DNA of 64,000 nucleotides from Chitinimonas viridis (GCF_030409555.1 NZ_JAUFPU010000008.1:484460-548459), one strand, 5' to 3'. Counted from the first letter of the stretch, positions 7,571-17,181 are shown. The notes: generated by a model not told the origin, from the letters alone. Made by a program: numbers and translations.

Positions 7571-8266
7571 TTAGAATGTCTTGGCCCGATTGAGGCCTAT
7601 CATGGGCAGATGAGTGTAGACCTCCTGCAGAATCGCATCGGCCTGGGCATTGTTGCTGGCTTTTGCCAGCGCTTCACGCAGGGCTACCAGCGCCAGACGC
7701 AGTTCCTTCTCGTCATCGCAGTGGCTGATGCGGCGCTTGAGCAGCATGGCCTTGAGTCCCAGGTGTTTCTCTACCAGCTGGCGCATCAGTGCTGCCACCG
7801 GGCGCAGGTGTTCGGGCAGCTTGCTGGAAACCGGGATGTCTTCAAGCTGGGTATCGTCGACAGCGGCTGTTGCAGGGGGCGCTACCGGCGCTGTGGTTTG
7901 TGCAACAACGGGTGCTGTAGATACGACAGGGGGTGCGGCAAGGGGGGGCGTTGGTGCCGCCGGCTTGATGGTGACGGCCACGGTGGCCATGGCGGCTGCG
8001 GCTATCTCGCGTTGACTGGGGGCTGGGGGTGCTGGTGGCTCGACCACGCTGCCGGGCAAAGGCTCGATCAGACCTAACTCCAGCAGTTTGTCGACTGTTT
8101 CGGCCGGGCTACCCAGCGACACGGCCAGTTGTACCAGTTGCTCGCTGTTCTTTTGACCGTCCACCTGCAGCAGCAGGGTGCGCAGGCGTACCGGCAACTT
8201 GGTACCACCTTCGCGTGCCTGCAGCGCCTGCTGGCCGGCTTCGGTCTTGCGCATAATCGCCATCAT
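7571..8266 (-). CDS. Hypothetical protein with a Pro/Ala-rich linker
   Basis: 231 residues, family not recognised. Residues 1-75 look like a compact helical domain (LPVRLRTLLLQVDGQKN, then AETVDKLLELGLIEPLPG, similar in style to small winged-helix domains). Residues about 76-140 are a low-complexity linker of Pro, Ala, Val and Thr. Residues 145-231 are helical and charged (LPEHLRPVAALMRQLVEKHL, RRISHCDDEKELRLALVALR). No signal peptide or membrane segment. Two adjacent ATG codons (8266 and 8263) could serve as start. The stop codon directly adjoins a copy of the dispersed palindromic element. Confidence 0.6.
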   Translation of the reverse strand: MMAIMRKTEAGQQALQAREGGTKLPVRLRTLLLQVDGQKNSEQLVQLAVSLGSPAETVDKLLELGLIEPLPGSVVEPPAPPAPSQREIAAAAMATVAVTIKPAAPTPPLAAPPVVSTAPVVAQTTAPVAPPATAAVDDTQLEDIPVSSKLPEHLRPVAALMRQLVEKHLGLKAMLLKRRISHCDDEKELRLALVALREALAKASNNAQADAILQEVYTHLPMIGLNRAKTF

Positions 8267-8544
8267 TACAGTGTTTCCCTCGTGTCATGTCTCGCCGCAT
8301 CGCCTGCAGCGGGGCAAAGTTAGCACAAGAGTACAAGCTCTGTGTTTTAGATGAATTTCAGCATTTACTTACGTTCTATCAGCCGTGCAGGGTATATCGA
8401 TATCGGGTATGGCTATATCGCAGGATCGGACACGCCTACTGCACCACTGTCTTACACCACCTGGGATTGTCCCGGCAGGGCAGGCCCAGGTTCATGGTTA
8501 GGCCAACTAATAATAGGCTAGCCAAACATGGGTGTGCCAGCAGA
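8267..8544. other. Intergenic stretch, nothing assignable
   Basis: About 278 bp between the hypothetical gene and the frameshifted acetyltransferase. It is more AT-rich than the surroundings and must hold the promoter of the minus-strand hypothetical gene, but I could not pick a convincing -35/-10 pair. Open frames crossing it on the plus strand are antisense to the acetyltransferase. Confidence 0.3.
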
Positions 8545-9106
8545 TCAGGCCTGCATCTGCAGTCTGTCTTGCCGCTTGATTCGGTAAAGCAGGTGGGGTC
8601 GCAGGGGGTGGCCTGCCTCCAGCCTGGGGTGGTCGAAGTCATCGGCCGGATTGCGCTGCATGCCCAGACGTTCCATTACCGCATGCGAGGGGAGATTGCC
8701 CATGGCCGCCAGGGCGACGATTTCTTCGATACCGGGCTGTTGAAAGCCCCAGTCCAGGCAAAGCTTGGCAGCTTCAGTTGCGTAGCCCTTGCCCCAATGG
8801 GCACGAGCCAGGCGCCAGCCTATTTCGACACAGGGAGTGAAATGGGTGGGGTAGGGGGGGGCGCAGCAGGCCGGTAAAGCCGATCAGCTCGGCTACGCCG
8901 GGCACTTCCACTGCCCAGAAGGTAAAACCCTCACGCTCGGCGTGTTCACGCATGCGGCCTATCTCTGCATCACTCTGTTCACGGTTGAGCACGGTAGGGA
9001 AAAAGCGTCGGACTTCGGGGTCGGCGTTGAGGGCGGCGTAGGCTTCCAAATCGCTATCGCGCCAGTCGCGGACGATGACGCGTTCGCCGTGGAGGGAGAA
9101 GGCCAT
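8545..9106 (-). pseudogene. GNAT-family N-acetyltransferase, frameshifted at an 8-G tract
   Basis: The N-terminal part (MAFSLHGERVIVRDWRDSD to GVAELIGFTGLLRPP) is in one frame; the C-terminal part (HFTPCVEIGWRLARAHWGKG, YATEAAKL, IEEIVALAAMGNLPSHAVME, LGMQRNPADDFDHP) follows in another. The junction is the run of eight G on the plus strand at 8854-8861. Removing one base restores a continuous protein of about 186 residues with the acetyl-CoA loop RAHWGKGYAT, ending at the TGA 8545-8547. It resembles RimJ/RimL-type acetyltransferases. The break could be a real loss, slipped-strand phase variation or a homopolymer sequencing error. Confidence 0.8.
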
Positions 9107-9334
9107 TGCAGTTTTCCTTTCTAAGTGTTGTTGCAGACAAAGCCGCCGGATGTAGTTAGGCAAACCCGCTATGCCCTGGTTTGCTGGCAGGCCACTGGTG
9201 GGCCGTTGCCCTTTTGCGGCAGACAGGTTTCAACTTTGGCTGATATTGTTGCGCAGGTGAAATAGCTGCGCAGAGTGTACCGCGCTCTGCCCCTCGGCCG
9301 CCGGGCCGGGTCAATCTGCAGGGATAGTGAGAAT

Positions 9335-11236
9335 ATGGCAAGGCAATCGATACCCCGCCTGGGGGTGGTGGCAACGCGCGCCTTGGCAGAAATGGCGCGC
9401 GGCGTGCTGGCTGGAGCAGGGCAGCGCTATGAACTGCAGCTGATAGAGATGCCTGCCGACGAGGCGGTGGCCAGCGTGCGTGAGCTGGTCCAGGCGGGGC
9501 GGCTGGACGCGGTGATTGCTGCGGGCCGCGGTGCAGAGCTGCTGCGTGGAGCGCTTGATATACCGGTGGCGCAGATCAAGGTGACCGGTTACGACATATT
9601 GCATGCGCTGGTTGCGGCGCGCCGGCTTAATCCGCGAGCGGTCTTGCTGACGCGCCGACGCCTGGCGGATGAGTTTGAGTCGTTGAAGCCGATACTGAAT
9701 CTGGAGTTGGTGCCGCTGATCTATGAGGGCGACGATGAGGCACGTCGACACCTCGATACCTTGTCACGGGCTGCGCGGCCGGTCGTGGTGGGCTCTAGCC
9801 AGATCGTGCATCTGGCGGGCTTGCATGGCTTGCCTGCGGTTTTGATCTACTCGATGGATTCCATCGTGGCGGCGATTGAAGCCGCGCTGGAGCTGACACG
9901 GGTGGCCAGGGTGGAGGAGGCCAAGCGGGAGCGGCTCGACCGCATACTGGAGAGCCTGGCCGAGGGGGTCGCTGCGGTTGATATGGATGAGCGGGTACAG
10001 ACCATCAATCCGGCGCTGGCCGCCTTGGTTGGGGTGGCTGGGGAGTGGGCCGAAGGCAGGCGGCTGTCAGAGCTGGCCCCTGAGCTATCGCTGGCCAGTG
10101 TGCTGAAAAGCGGTGAAGGGCGGCGCGACGAGGTGGTAACGGTGGCCGGTCGCAGGCTGGTAAGCCAGCGCCTGCCCTTGATGGAGGCTGGGCTGCAGGT
10201 GGGGGCGGTACTGACCTTGCAGGAATCGACTGCCATTGAGCGGGCGGACCGCAAGTTGCGGGCTGAAGCGCGCCGCAGCCCATTTCGTGCGAAATACAGC
10301 CTGGCCGATGTGTTGGGTGATGCACCGTTGATCAAGGAAGCACGCGAGTTGGCCCTGCTGTATGCGGGTACGGATTCTTCGGTGCTGATTGGTGGTGCTT
10401 CGGGCACTGGCAAGGAGTTGTTTGCCCAGGGCATACATCAGGCCTCAACGCGGGTGGATGGCCCTTTTGTTGCGCTCAATTGCGCGGCCTTTCCCGAGAA
10501 CTTGCTGGAATCGGAATTATTTGGCCACGAGGAAGGGGCGTTTACCGGCTCGCGTCGCGGTGGCAAGCCTGGTCTGATTGAACTGGCGCATCGCGGAACC
10601 TTGTTCCTGGATGAGATAGGCGATATGCCCCTGCCCTTGCAGACGCGTCTGTTACGAGTGCTGCAGGAGCGGGAGGTCTTGCGGCTGGGGGCATCGGAGC
10701 CAATACCGGTGGATGTGCGGGTGATTGCGGCCACCCATGCCGAGTTGAAGGAGGTGATGGCGGCAGGTCGATTCCGCATGGACCTATATTACCGTCTCAA
10801 TATCCTCAGCCTGACCTTGCCCGCCTTGGCGCAGCGCGGTCAGGACGTGGTGTTGCTGGCGACGCGGCTGGCTGCTGATGCACTGCAGCGGCTAGGCGCA
10901 AAGCAGCCCGCCGATGCCTTGGTCGTACCCCTGGTCAGGGCGAGCCTGGGCTATGGCTGGCCTGGCAATGTGCGCGAACTGCAAAACCTGGTGGAGCGAC
11001 TGGCGGTGTTTCTGTGCGCGCATGGTAGTTTGCGCGATAGTGATATACGGCGCTTGGCACCGGAGCTGACCGCGGCAGATGCGGCGGATGCATCTCTGGC
11101 CAGGACTGCCGATACCGCGAGGCGCCAGCGCCTGCAGGCCGTCCTGGCGGAGTGCGGTGGCGACAGGGCGTTGGCGGCGGCGCGACTGGGTATTAGCCGC
11201 ACCACGCTGTGGCGGATACTGCGCGAGGCCGAGTAA
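9335..11236 (+). CDS. prpR: PrpR-type sigma-54-dependent activator (propionate catabolism regulator)
   Basis: 633 residues in three parts. The N-terminal PrpR sensor domain (about 5-180) starts RLGVVATRALAEMARGVL. A PAS-like segment follows (about 205-310). The AAA+ domain has Walker A GGASGTGKE, the sigma-54 contact loop GAFTGS and Walker B GTLFLDEIGDMP. The C-terminal Fis-type helix-turn-helix ends ALAAARLGISRTTLWRIL. PrpR senses 2-methylcitrate and activates the methylcitrate-cycle genes prpBCD, none of which is in view, so it is an orphan here. The ATG at 9335 was preferred to an upstream GTG at 9275 because it matches the family N terminus. PrpR also has GAFTGS rather than GAFTGA in enterobacteria. 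Confidence 0.85.
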   Translation: MARQSIPRLGVVATRALAEMARGVLAGAGQRYELQLIEMPADEAVASVRELVQAGRLDAVIAAGRGAELLRGALDIPVAQIKVTGYDILHALVAARRLNPRAVLLTRRRLADEFESLKPILNLELVPLIYEGDDEARRHLDTLSRAARPVVVGSSQIVHLAGLHGLPAVLIYSMDSIVAAIEAALELTRVARVEEAKRERLDRILESLAEGVAAVDMDERVQTINPALAALVGVAGEWAEGRRLSELAPELSLASVLKSGEGRRDEVVTVAGRRLVSQRLPLMEAGLQVGAVLTLQESTAIERADRKLRAEARRSPFRAKYSLADVLGDAPLIKEARELALLYAGTDSSVLIGGASGTGKELFAQGIHQASTRVDGPFVALNCAAFPENLLESELFGHEEGAFTGSRRGGKPGLIELAHRGTLFLDEIGDMPLPLQTRLLRVLQEREVLRLGASEPIPVDVRVIAATHAELKEVMAAGRFRMDLYYRLNILSLTLPALAQRGQDVVLLATRLAADALQRLGAKQPADALVVPLVRASLGYGWPGNVRELQNLVERLAVFLCAHGSLRDSDIRRLAPELTAADAADASLARTADTARRQRLQAVLAECGGDRALAAARLGISRTTLWRILREAE

Positions 11237-11277
11237 TGCCTGCGGAGGGGTGGCAGGCGGACTGGTAGGCAATGAAA

Positions 11278-11304
11278 AACGCCCACCTGGGAGGGGTGGG
11301 CGTT
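11278..11304 (-). terminator. Rho-independent terminator of fdxA
   Basis: A perfect 10-bp stem, AACGCCCACC (11278-11287) with GGTGGGCGTT (11295-11304), and a 7-base loop. On the minus strand the stem is followed by a T run, so it ends the ferredoxin transcript. It may also stop prpR transcription from the other side. Confidence 0.8.
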
Positions 11305-11342
11305 GGCAGGCAAGTGTTTGCTTACCCTTGGTGCTGTCAGAT

Positions 11343-11681
11343 TCAGGCGCCGTTGCGATCCAGATGCGGTAGCTTGTTCTTCACTGTGGACCACTGGTCG
11401 TGATCGGGCAGCGGGTCTTTCTTCTCAACGATGGGTGTCCAGGCCGGGTTCCGGGACAATTCTGCGTTGATCTGGATATAGGCTTGCTGATCGGCGGGCA
11501 CATCATCCTCGGCGTAGATGGCCTCGACCGGGCACTCGGCCACGCACAGGGTGCAATCTATGCACTCGTCCGGGTCGATCACCAGGAAATTGGGGCCTTC
11601 GCGGAAGCAGTCCACCGGACAGACATCCACGCAGTCGGTATATTTGCACTTCACGCAGGCATCGGTCACCACGTACGTCAT
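11343..11681 (-). CDS. fdxA: Ferredoxin FdxA ([3Fe-4S][4Fe-4S] type)
   Basis: A 112-residue soluble electron carrier. The N-terminal half carries the cluster-binding cysteines [18 protein letters not shown] and [17 protein letters not shown], the pattern of the seven-iron FdxA family. The C-terminal tail ([34 protein letters not shown]) is also characteristic. The family start [12 protein letters not shown] lies at 11681; the longer frame to 11756 is not needed. Monocistronic, divergent from gluQ and followed by a clear terminator. A TGTTACAAT extended -10-like sequence precedes it on the minus strand. Confidence 0.93.
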   Translation of the reverse strand: MTYVVTDACVKCKYTDCVDVCPVDCFREGPNFLVIDPDECIDCTLCVAECPVEAIYAEDDVPADQQAYIQINAELSRNPAWTPIVEKKDPLPDHDQWSTVKNKLPHLDRNGA

Positions 11682-11759
11682 ATCGCTCAGTCCTTTAATT
11701 CTTGCGACGCTGAAATTTTTGACGATTGTAACAGAAGCGCTCAAGACTCCCCGCACAGC

Positions 11760-12710
11760 ATGGTTATTTCCAAAGACGCCCCTATCATAAGCCCCCCCTA
11801 CACCGGGCGCTTTGCGCCCAGCCCCACTGGTCCGCTACATGCCGGCTCGCTACTGTCGGCGGTAGGGAGCTATCTGGAGGCGCGCGCCCGTGGCGGACGC
11901 TGGCTGGTGCGGATGGAAGACCTGGATCCGCCGCGTGAGATGCCGGGGGCGGCAGATGACATTTTGCGCACCTTGGCGGGCTTTGGTTTCGAGTGGGATG
12001 GCGAGGTGATGTATCAGAGCCGCCGGCTTGAGCGCTACCGCGAGGTGTTGGCTGGCCTGCAGCGTGATGGGCAGTCCTATGCCTGCGCCTGCACCCGACG
12101 CGAGATTGCGGATTCCAGTGTGCGTGGCATCGACGGGCCGGTTTATCCCGGCACCTGCCGTGCCGGGCTGCCGGCCGGTAAAACCGGTAGGGCATGGCGT
12201 ATAAAGTTGGCCGATAATGTCACCGTAACATTTACCGATGCGCTACAGGGTTTGCAGCGGCAGAATCTGGCCCGCGACTTGGGCGATTTTGTACTTTTGC
12301 GCGCGGACGGCTATTTTGCCTATCAGCTGGCTGTGGTGGTGGATGATGCCGATCAGGCAATTAGCCATATAGTCAGGGGGGCGGACTTGCTGGACTCAGC
12401 CCCGAGGCAAATCTATTTGCAGCAGGTGCTGGGATATCCGCAACCTCAATACGCGCACCTGCCGGTATTGATCAATTCCGCAGGTGAGAAACTCAGTAAA
12501 CAGACCCGCGCTGCGCCCCTGGATATGTCGCGCAGGTCGCTATTGTTGTGCCAGACGCTGGATAAATTGGGACAGATGCCACCCGGTGCTTTATTTTCGG
12601 CTAGTCTGACCGATATCTGGTCTTGGGCCTTCACGAATTGGCGACTTGACAAAGTGCCTACGTGCAGGGACTTGGTGGAACCGTTGTGCGGCAGCGACGA
12701 ACCGGTTTAA
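11760..12710 (+). CDS. gluQ: Glutamyl-queuosine tRNA(Asp) synthetase
   Basis: A 316-residue paralogue of the GluRS catalytic domain that lacks the anticodon-binding domain. It attaches glutamate to the queuosine base at position 34 of tRNA-Asp. Visible are the HIGH-like motif [12 protein letters not shown] at about 20-31, the zinc ligands CACTRRE and YPGTCR, and the KMSKS-like KLSKQ near 240. The ATG at 11760 starts just upstream of the conserved [12 protein letters not shown] frame open to 11400 is antisense to fdxA and is discarded. The gene is divergent from fdxA. Confidence 0.92.
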   Translation: MVISKDAPIISPPYTGRFAPSPTGPLHAGSLLSAVGSYLEARARGGRWLVRMEDLDPPREMPGAADDILRTLAGFGFEWDGEVMYQSRRLERYREVLAGLQRDGQSYACACTRREIADSSVRGIDGPVYPGTCRAGLPAGKTGRAWRIKLADNVTVTFTDALQGLQRQNLARDLGDFVLLRADGYFAYQLAVVVDDADQAISHIVRGADLLDSAPRQIYLQQVLGYPQPQYAHLPVLINSAGEKLSKQTRAAPLDMSRRSLLLCQTLDKLGQMPPGALFSASLTDIWSWAFTNWRLDKVPTCRDLVEPLCGSDEPV

Positions 12711-12741
12711 CGCCAATGTCATGTATCCCATTGAAATGTAA

Positions 12742-12771
12742 GCGGCAAACTTTTTTCTTTTTATTTGCCGC
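12742..12771 (+). terminator. Hairpin after gluQ
   Basis: GCGGCAAA (12742-12749) pairs exactly with TTTGCCGC (12764-12771) around a T-rich 14-base loop. It lies about 30 bp after the gluQ stop. There is no U tract 3' of the stem, so termination is uncertain. A second hairpin, GCACGC/GCGTGC at 12794-12811, stands in the fimV leader. Confidence 0.4.
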
Positions 12772-12871
12772 AATCGCTGTCTAAACTCAGGTGGCACGCG
12801 AGCTTGCGTGCATAACCCCATGATGTTAATTTATTTGTCGGAATTTTGACTCCGCAAAAAAGGTGGGAGCC

Positions 12872-15634
12872 GTGCGAATCAGATCAAAACTTAAGGCCAC
12901 TGTCGCGGCTGTTGCCTTGGCGACGTTACCCGTTGCCGTTCATTCAGCAGGCCTCGGGCGCTTGAATGTGCTGTCGGGCCTGGGCCAGCCGCTACGTGCT
13001 GAAATAGACCTCGTTGCCGTACAGGCAGCCGAGATCGAGTCCTTGCGTGCCGGGTTGGCCGCCCCCGATTCCTATCGGGAGGCCCAAATCGAATACCCTT
13101 CATCCTCGCTGGGCTTGCGCTTCAGCCTGGATAAGCGCTCAAACGGGCAGTACTATATCTCGGTCAATTCTTCGCAGAGCGTCAATGAGCCTGCACTGAA
13201 CTTCCTGATCGAGCTGAAGTGGGAAGGTGGCCGCGTATTACGTGAATACACCGCGCTGCTGGATCCGGTGGGTTACAACGCGGCTACTGCCACGGCACCC
13301 GTGGCCGCCAGCCGGCCGGCGACGCCCGTGCCGCAGCCTGCAGCGCAGCCGGTGCAGGCAACCGCACCCAAGCCTGTCGCCCCAAAGCCTGAGCCCGCCA
13401 AGCAGCCTCAACCTCAGCCTGCAGCCGAAGAAGCATCCGGCGATGCCGCTGCCTACACGGTGCGGACGGGCGATACGCTGGTGGGCGTAGCGCGCATGAA
13501 CATGGTTGAGGGTGTGAGCCTGGAGCAGATGCTGGTTGGTATCTATCGTGCCAACCAGGGTGCTTTTGATGGCAAGAACATGAACCGCCTGCGCAAAGGC
13601 AAGATACTCAACATCCCCGACAGGGATGCCCTGAGCAACATCTCGCCATCGGAAGCTGCCCAGGAGATACGGGTGCAGGCCCAGGATTGGCGTGCATACC
13701 GCGCCAAGCTGGCCGATAGCGCTGGTGCCTCGCAGGCGGAAGCCACTCCTGGTGCCGGCAAGATTACGGCCAAGGTCGAAGACAAGGTCAAGGCGCCAGA
13801 GTCTGCCGGCAAGGACACGCTGAAGCTTTCCAAGGGCGAGGATGGCAAGCTCAAGGAGCGCGTGCAGACGCTGGAAGAAGAATCGACTGCACGGCAGAAG
13901 GCCTTGGCTGAGGCCAGCCAGCGCGTCAGCGAGCTGGAGAAAACCAACAAGAAGCTGGAAGAATTGTTGGCCCTGAAGAGCAAGCAAGGTGCCGATCTGC
14001 AAAAGCAGGCTGAAGCTGCCAAGGCTGCGAAGCCCACTGCAGTGGAGCCGGCCAAGCCCGTCGTAACAGCCCCGCCTTTGCCCACCCCCGTACCAGCCGA
14101 GCCGACACCGGCACCAGGTGCCGTGACTGCCGCACCTGCGGTGGAGGCCCCGCTGAATCCGGAGACTGGCGCACCCGTTGTGGCTGAACCGGCACCGCCG
14201 GTAGTGGCACCTGTTGAGCCGCCCAAGCCCAAGAAGAAGCGTCCGCCTATCGTGATGCCGGAGCCGGAACCGGAGCCGTCCTTGCTGGAAGACCCGATGG
14301 TGCTGGGTGCGGGTGGTCTGGCACTGGCACTGTTGGCCGGTGGTGGCTTCTGGTTTGCGCGCCGCCGCAAGAAGGGCAGCTTTGAAGACAGCGTGATTAC
14401 CGGCTCTGACCTGAAATCCAACACCATGGTGGGCAACACCGGTGGTGCGGTCATCAGCACGGGTGTGACGGAGAACTCCTTCCTCACCGACTTCAGCCGT
14501 GCTGGCCTCGGCACCATCGATACCGATGAAGTGGATCCGATTGCCGAAGCCGAGGTGTACATGGCCTATGGCCGTGATGCCCAGGCCGAGGAGATACTCA
14601 AGGATGCCTTGACCCGTGATGGCACCCGGCAGGAAGTACGCCTGAAGCTGCTGGAAATCTACAGTGCCCGCAAGAATGCTGCGGCGTTTGAGGGCACCGC
14701 ACGGGAACTGTATTCCGGTACGCAGGGGCAAGGTCCGCTGTGGGCGCAGGCGGCTGAAATGGGCCGTGCCCTGGATCCGCAAAACTCGTTGTATCAGCAG
14801 CAGGCGCCAGTTGATACCGGTGCGCTGGACAAGACCATGATTCTCTCGGCGGGTACGCTGGGTGAGATGGCGCAGGAAACTGCAAGGTTTGCCCAGCCTG
14901 CGACCGAAGCACCGGCTGCTGGTCTGGACCTGGACTTCCAGCTGGATGCGGGCGAGGCGGCTGCGCAGCCGGTCGCTGGCGATTCGCTGGATTTTGATCT
15001 GGGTTTGGGCGCCGAGCCTGCTGCGCCTGCCGAGGCACCGCTGGATCTGTCGGCCGGCATGCCGGACATGACGCCTCCGCCGGTAGCGGCTGAGGCCGAG
15101 ATGGACTTCGACATCGGTGAGTTCAACCTCGATGCGCCGGCTGCGGCTGCTGCACCCGAGGCGGCTGCCGATGATGGCATCCTCTCGCTGGATATTCCGC
15201 TAGACCTGCCCAATGAACCTGCAGCAAAGGCTGCGGCGCCGCTGGATCTGGGTTCGGACATGCCGGACTTTGCCCTGCCTGTTTCGGATGAGCCGCTGGC
15301 TGAACTGGATACACCAGATTTGGCCGCAGGCCTCGACTTCAACTTCGACATGGGTGAGGCCCCTGTGGCATCGCCTGATGCTGCCTCGGCAGATACGCTG
15401 GATATGGATGGTATGGGTTTGGACTTGGATATTGCGCCCGAAGCGGCTAACGGCACGGACGTGATGGATTTTGGCGCGGAACTGGATGATCCGGTTACCA
15501 CCAAGATTGATCTGGCCAGGGCCTATATCGACATGGGCGACAAGGAAGGTGCGCGTGAAATACTGCAGGAGGCCATGAGCGAGGGTAATTCCGAGCAAAA
15601 GTCCACTGCGGAGTCTTTGCTGGCACAGCTGTAA
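12872..15634 (+). CDS. fimV: FimV/HubP-family polar landmark protein
   Basis: About 920 residues. The order is: signal peptide (to about residue 27, ending AVHSAGLG), the FimV N-terminal domain (LNVLSGLGQPLRAEIDLVAV), a Pro/Ala linker, a LysM peptidoglycan-binding motif (AAYTVRTGDTLVGVARMN), a coiled coil (about 310-375), a Pro-rich stretch, one membrane helix (LGAGGLALALLAGGGFWFA) followed by RRRKK, then a very acidic cytoplasmic region with repeated LDLD/LDFD motifs and a C-terminal TPR-like FimV domain (DLARAYIDMGDKEGAREILQ). Such proteins organise the cell pole, type IV pili and chemosensory arrays. GTG at 12872 was chosen because AGGTGGG lies at proper spacing; GTG at 12863 is in the same frame. 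Confidence 0.9.
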   Translation: MRIRSKLKATVAAVALATLPVAVHSAGLGRLNVLSGLGQPLRAEIDLVAVQAAEIESLRAGLAAPDSYREAQIEYPSSSLGLRFSLDKRSNGQYYISVNSSQSVNEPALNFLIELKWEGGRVLREYTALLDPVGYNAATATAPVAASRPATPVPQPAAQPVQATAPKPVAPKPEPAKQPQPQPAAEEASGDAAAYTVRTGDTLVGVARMNMVEGVSLEQMLVGIYRANQGAFDGKNMNRLRKGKILNIPDRDALSNISPSEAAQEIRVQAQDWRAYRAKLADSAGASQAEATPGAGKITAKVEDKVKAPESAGKDTLKLSKGEDGKLKERVQTLEEESTARQKALAEASQRVSELEKTNKKLEELLALKSKQGADLQKQAEAAKAAKPTAVEPAKPVVTAPPLPTPVPAEPTPAPGAVTAAPAVEAPLNPETGAPVVAEPAPPVVAPVEPPKPKKKRPPIVMPEPEPEPSLLEDPMVLGAGGLALALLAGGGFWFARRRKKGSFEDSVITGSDLKSNTMVGNTGGAVISTGVTENSFLTDFSRAGLGTIDTDEVDPIAEAEVYMAYGRDAQAEEILKDALTRDGTRQEVRLKLLEIYSARKNAAAFEGTARELYSGTQGQGPLWAQAAEMGRALDPQNSLYQQQAPVDTGALDKTMILSAGTLGEMAQETARFAQPATEAPAAGLDLDFQLDAGEAAAQPVAGDSLDFDLGLGAEPAAPAEAPLDLSAGMPDMTPPPVAAEAEMDFDIGEFNLDAPAAAAAPEAAADDGILSLDIPLDLPNEPAAKAAAPLDLGSDMPDFALPVSDEPLAELDTPDLAAGLDFNFDMGEAPVASPDAASADTLDMDGMGLDLDIAPEAANGTDVMDFGAELDDPVTTKIDLARAYIDMGDKEGAREILQEAMSEGNSEQKSTAESLLAQL

Positions 15635-15669
15635 TTGCTAGGGGCCTGGCCCCGCTTGAGGCAAAATGG

Positions 15670-15705
15670 AACGTGGGTCGCTTAGCGACCCACGTTTTGT
15701 TTTGT
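15670..15705 (+). terminator. Terminator of fimV
   Basis: AACGTGGGTCGC (15670-15681) and GCGACCCACGTT (15685-15696) form a perfect 12-bp stem with a TTA loop, followed by TTGTTTTG. It separates fimV from truA. Confidence 0.85.
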
Positions 15706-15731
15706 ACTGGGATTTGAGATGGGTTGGTGTC

Positions 15732-16514
15732 ATGCGTATTGCTCTGGGTATTGAATATGATGGCCGTGCCTTCTGTGGCTGGCAGGCACAGCCCAGCGGC
15801 AGGAGCGTGCAGGATGCGCTGGAGGCGGCGATAGGGCGTATGGCCGGTGAGAAGGTACGCTTGCACGCAGCAGGCCGTACCGATGCGGGGGTGCATGCCT
15901 GCCAGCAGGTAGCCCATTTCGATACTGGAGCCAGGCGACCCGTAACAGCTTGGGTACGCGGCGTGAACAGTTTTCTGCCTGAAGGTGTGGCCGTGTTGTG
16001 GGCGCGCGAAATGGATGAGCGATTTCATGCCCGTTTCTCTGCCACAGCGCGGCACTATCGCTATCTGTTGCTGAATCACCCGGTCCGGTCGGCCATTCTG
16101 GCAGGGCGGGTGGGTTGGCACCATGCGCCGCTGGACGTGGAGGCTATGCGCGAGGCGGGTGGCTACTTGCTGGGCGAGCATGATTTTTCCAGCTTCCGTT
16201 CATCGGAGTGCCAGGCAGCCAGCCCGGTCAAGCGCATGACCCGTTTTGAGATTGTGCGCGAGGGCGACCTGCTGCGCCTGGATGTCTCGGCTGGGGGCTT
16301 TCTTCACCATATGGTGCGCAACCTGACAGGGGCGCTGATCCATATCGGCAGGGGTGCGGCACACCCGGCCTGGATGGCGGAGTTGCTGGCGGCGCGTGAT
16401 CGCACCGTCGCGCCACCGACCTTTATGCCGGATGGCTTGTATTTTGCCGGTGTCAGCTATCCGGCTGACTTCGGCATTGCCAGCGAGCCCGCCTTCCGCC
16501 ACTATCTGGTTTAG
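15732..16514 (+). CDS. truA: tRNA pseudouridine(38-40) synthase TruA
   Basis: A 260-residue enzyme that converts uridines 38, 39 and 40 in tRNA anticodon arms to pseudouridine. The catalytic aspartate lies in AAGRTDAGVHACQQVAHF; further family motifs are EYDGRAFCGWQ near the start, FHARFSATARHYRYLL and GGFLHHMVRNLTGALI. The start at 15732 (MRIALGIEYDG) matches the family; the frame continues upstream through the fimV terminator and was trimmed. It leads the truA-trpF-trpB-trpA group with short gaps. Confidence 0.95.
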   Translation: MRIALGIEYDGRAFCGWQAQPSGRSVQDALEAAIGRMAGEKVRLHAAGRTDAGVHACQQVAHFDTGARRPVTAWVRGVNSFLPEGVAVLWAREMDERFHARFSATARHYRYLLLNHPVRSAILAGRVGWHHAPLDVEAMREAGGYLLGEHDFSSFRSSECQAASPVKRMTRFEIVREGDLLRLDVSAGGFLHHMVRNLTGALIHIGRGAAHPAWMAELLAARDRTVAPPTFMPDGLYFAGVSYPADFGIASEPAFRHYLV

Positions 16515-16537
16515 TCTGATTTCGCCATTGCTCCCCC

Positions 16538-17158
16538 ATGACAGCAAGAATCAAGATCTGCGGCCTGCGTGATGTCGCGACCGCCAGGGCCACTGCCGCT
16601 CTGGGTGCCGATGCCATAGGCCTGGTGTTCCACGAGGCCAGCCCGCGCCATGTGTCCATCAATACGGCGCACGAGATTGTGGCGGCCTTGCCACCCTTCG
16701 TCAGCACCGTGGGCTTGTTCGTGGATGCCGACCCCAGCCTGGTGGAAGGGGTGCTGCGCACCCTGCCGCTGGACCTGCTGCAGTTCCATGGCGATGAGCC
16801 ACCGGAATATTGCCGGGCATTTGGGCGGCCCTATATCAAGGCGGTGCGGGTAAAACCCGGCCTTGATTTGTTAGAATTGGCAGACCGCTATGCGGATGCC
16901 AGAGGATTGCTGTGCGATGCCTACTCGCCATTGGCGCATGGTGGCACGGGTGAGCGCTTTGACTGGAACTTGTTGCCAGCGTCGCTGCCCTTGCCATTGA
17001 TACTGTCTGGCGGCCTGGATTCCGCCAATGTGGCTGACGCGATCAGGGCGGTGCGCCCGTGGGCTGTGGATGTCTCTAGTGGCGTTGAGTCTCAGCGTGG
17101 CATCAAGGATCTCGACCGTGTGGCGCAGTTCATTGCAGCCGTCCGGCAACATCATTAA
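16538..17158 (+). CDS. trpF: Phosphoribosylanthranilate isomerase
   Basis: A 206-residue TIM-barrel enzyme of tryptophan synthesis (third step, Amadori rearrangement of PRA to CdRP). The catalytic cysteine is in KICGLRD (residue 7) and the catalytic aspartate in LLCDAYS. Other family motifs are [29 protein letters not shown] and [14 protein letters not shown]. It sits 23 bp after truA and 23 bp before trpB, as is usual in betaproteobacteria, where trpF is separate from trpC. Confidence 0.95.
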   Translation: MTARIKICGLRDVATARATAALGADAIGLVFHEASPRHVSINTAHEIVAALPPFVSTVGLFVDADPSLVEGVLRTLPLDLLQFHGDEPPEYCRAFGRPYIKAVRVKPGLDLLELADRYADARGLLCDAYSPLAHGGTGERFDWNLLPASLPLPLILSGGLDSANVADAIRAVRPWAVDVSSGVESQRGIKDLDRVAQFIAAVRQHH

Positions 17159-17181
17159 AGCCAGTTTCAACCGGAAAACCG

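Noticed and set aside
12794..12811. GCGAGCTTGC in the fimV leader as a fragment of the dispersed element
   Set aside because: Only about ten bases agree, and they form a simple hairpin of their own. A chance match is likely.
13238..14782. A 514-residue minus-strand frame inside fimV
   Set aside because: It is antisense to a clear FimV protein with signal peptide, LysM and membrane helix. Biased Pro/Ala codons leave the opposite frame open.
17159..17181. trp attenuator or leader peptide before trpB
   Set aside because: Only 22 bp lie between trpF and trpB, with no Trp-rich short frame or alternative hairpins.
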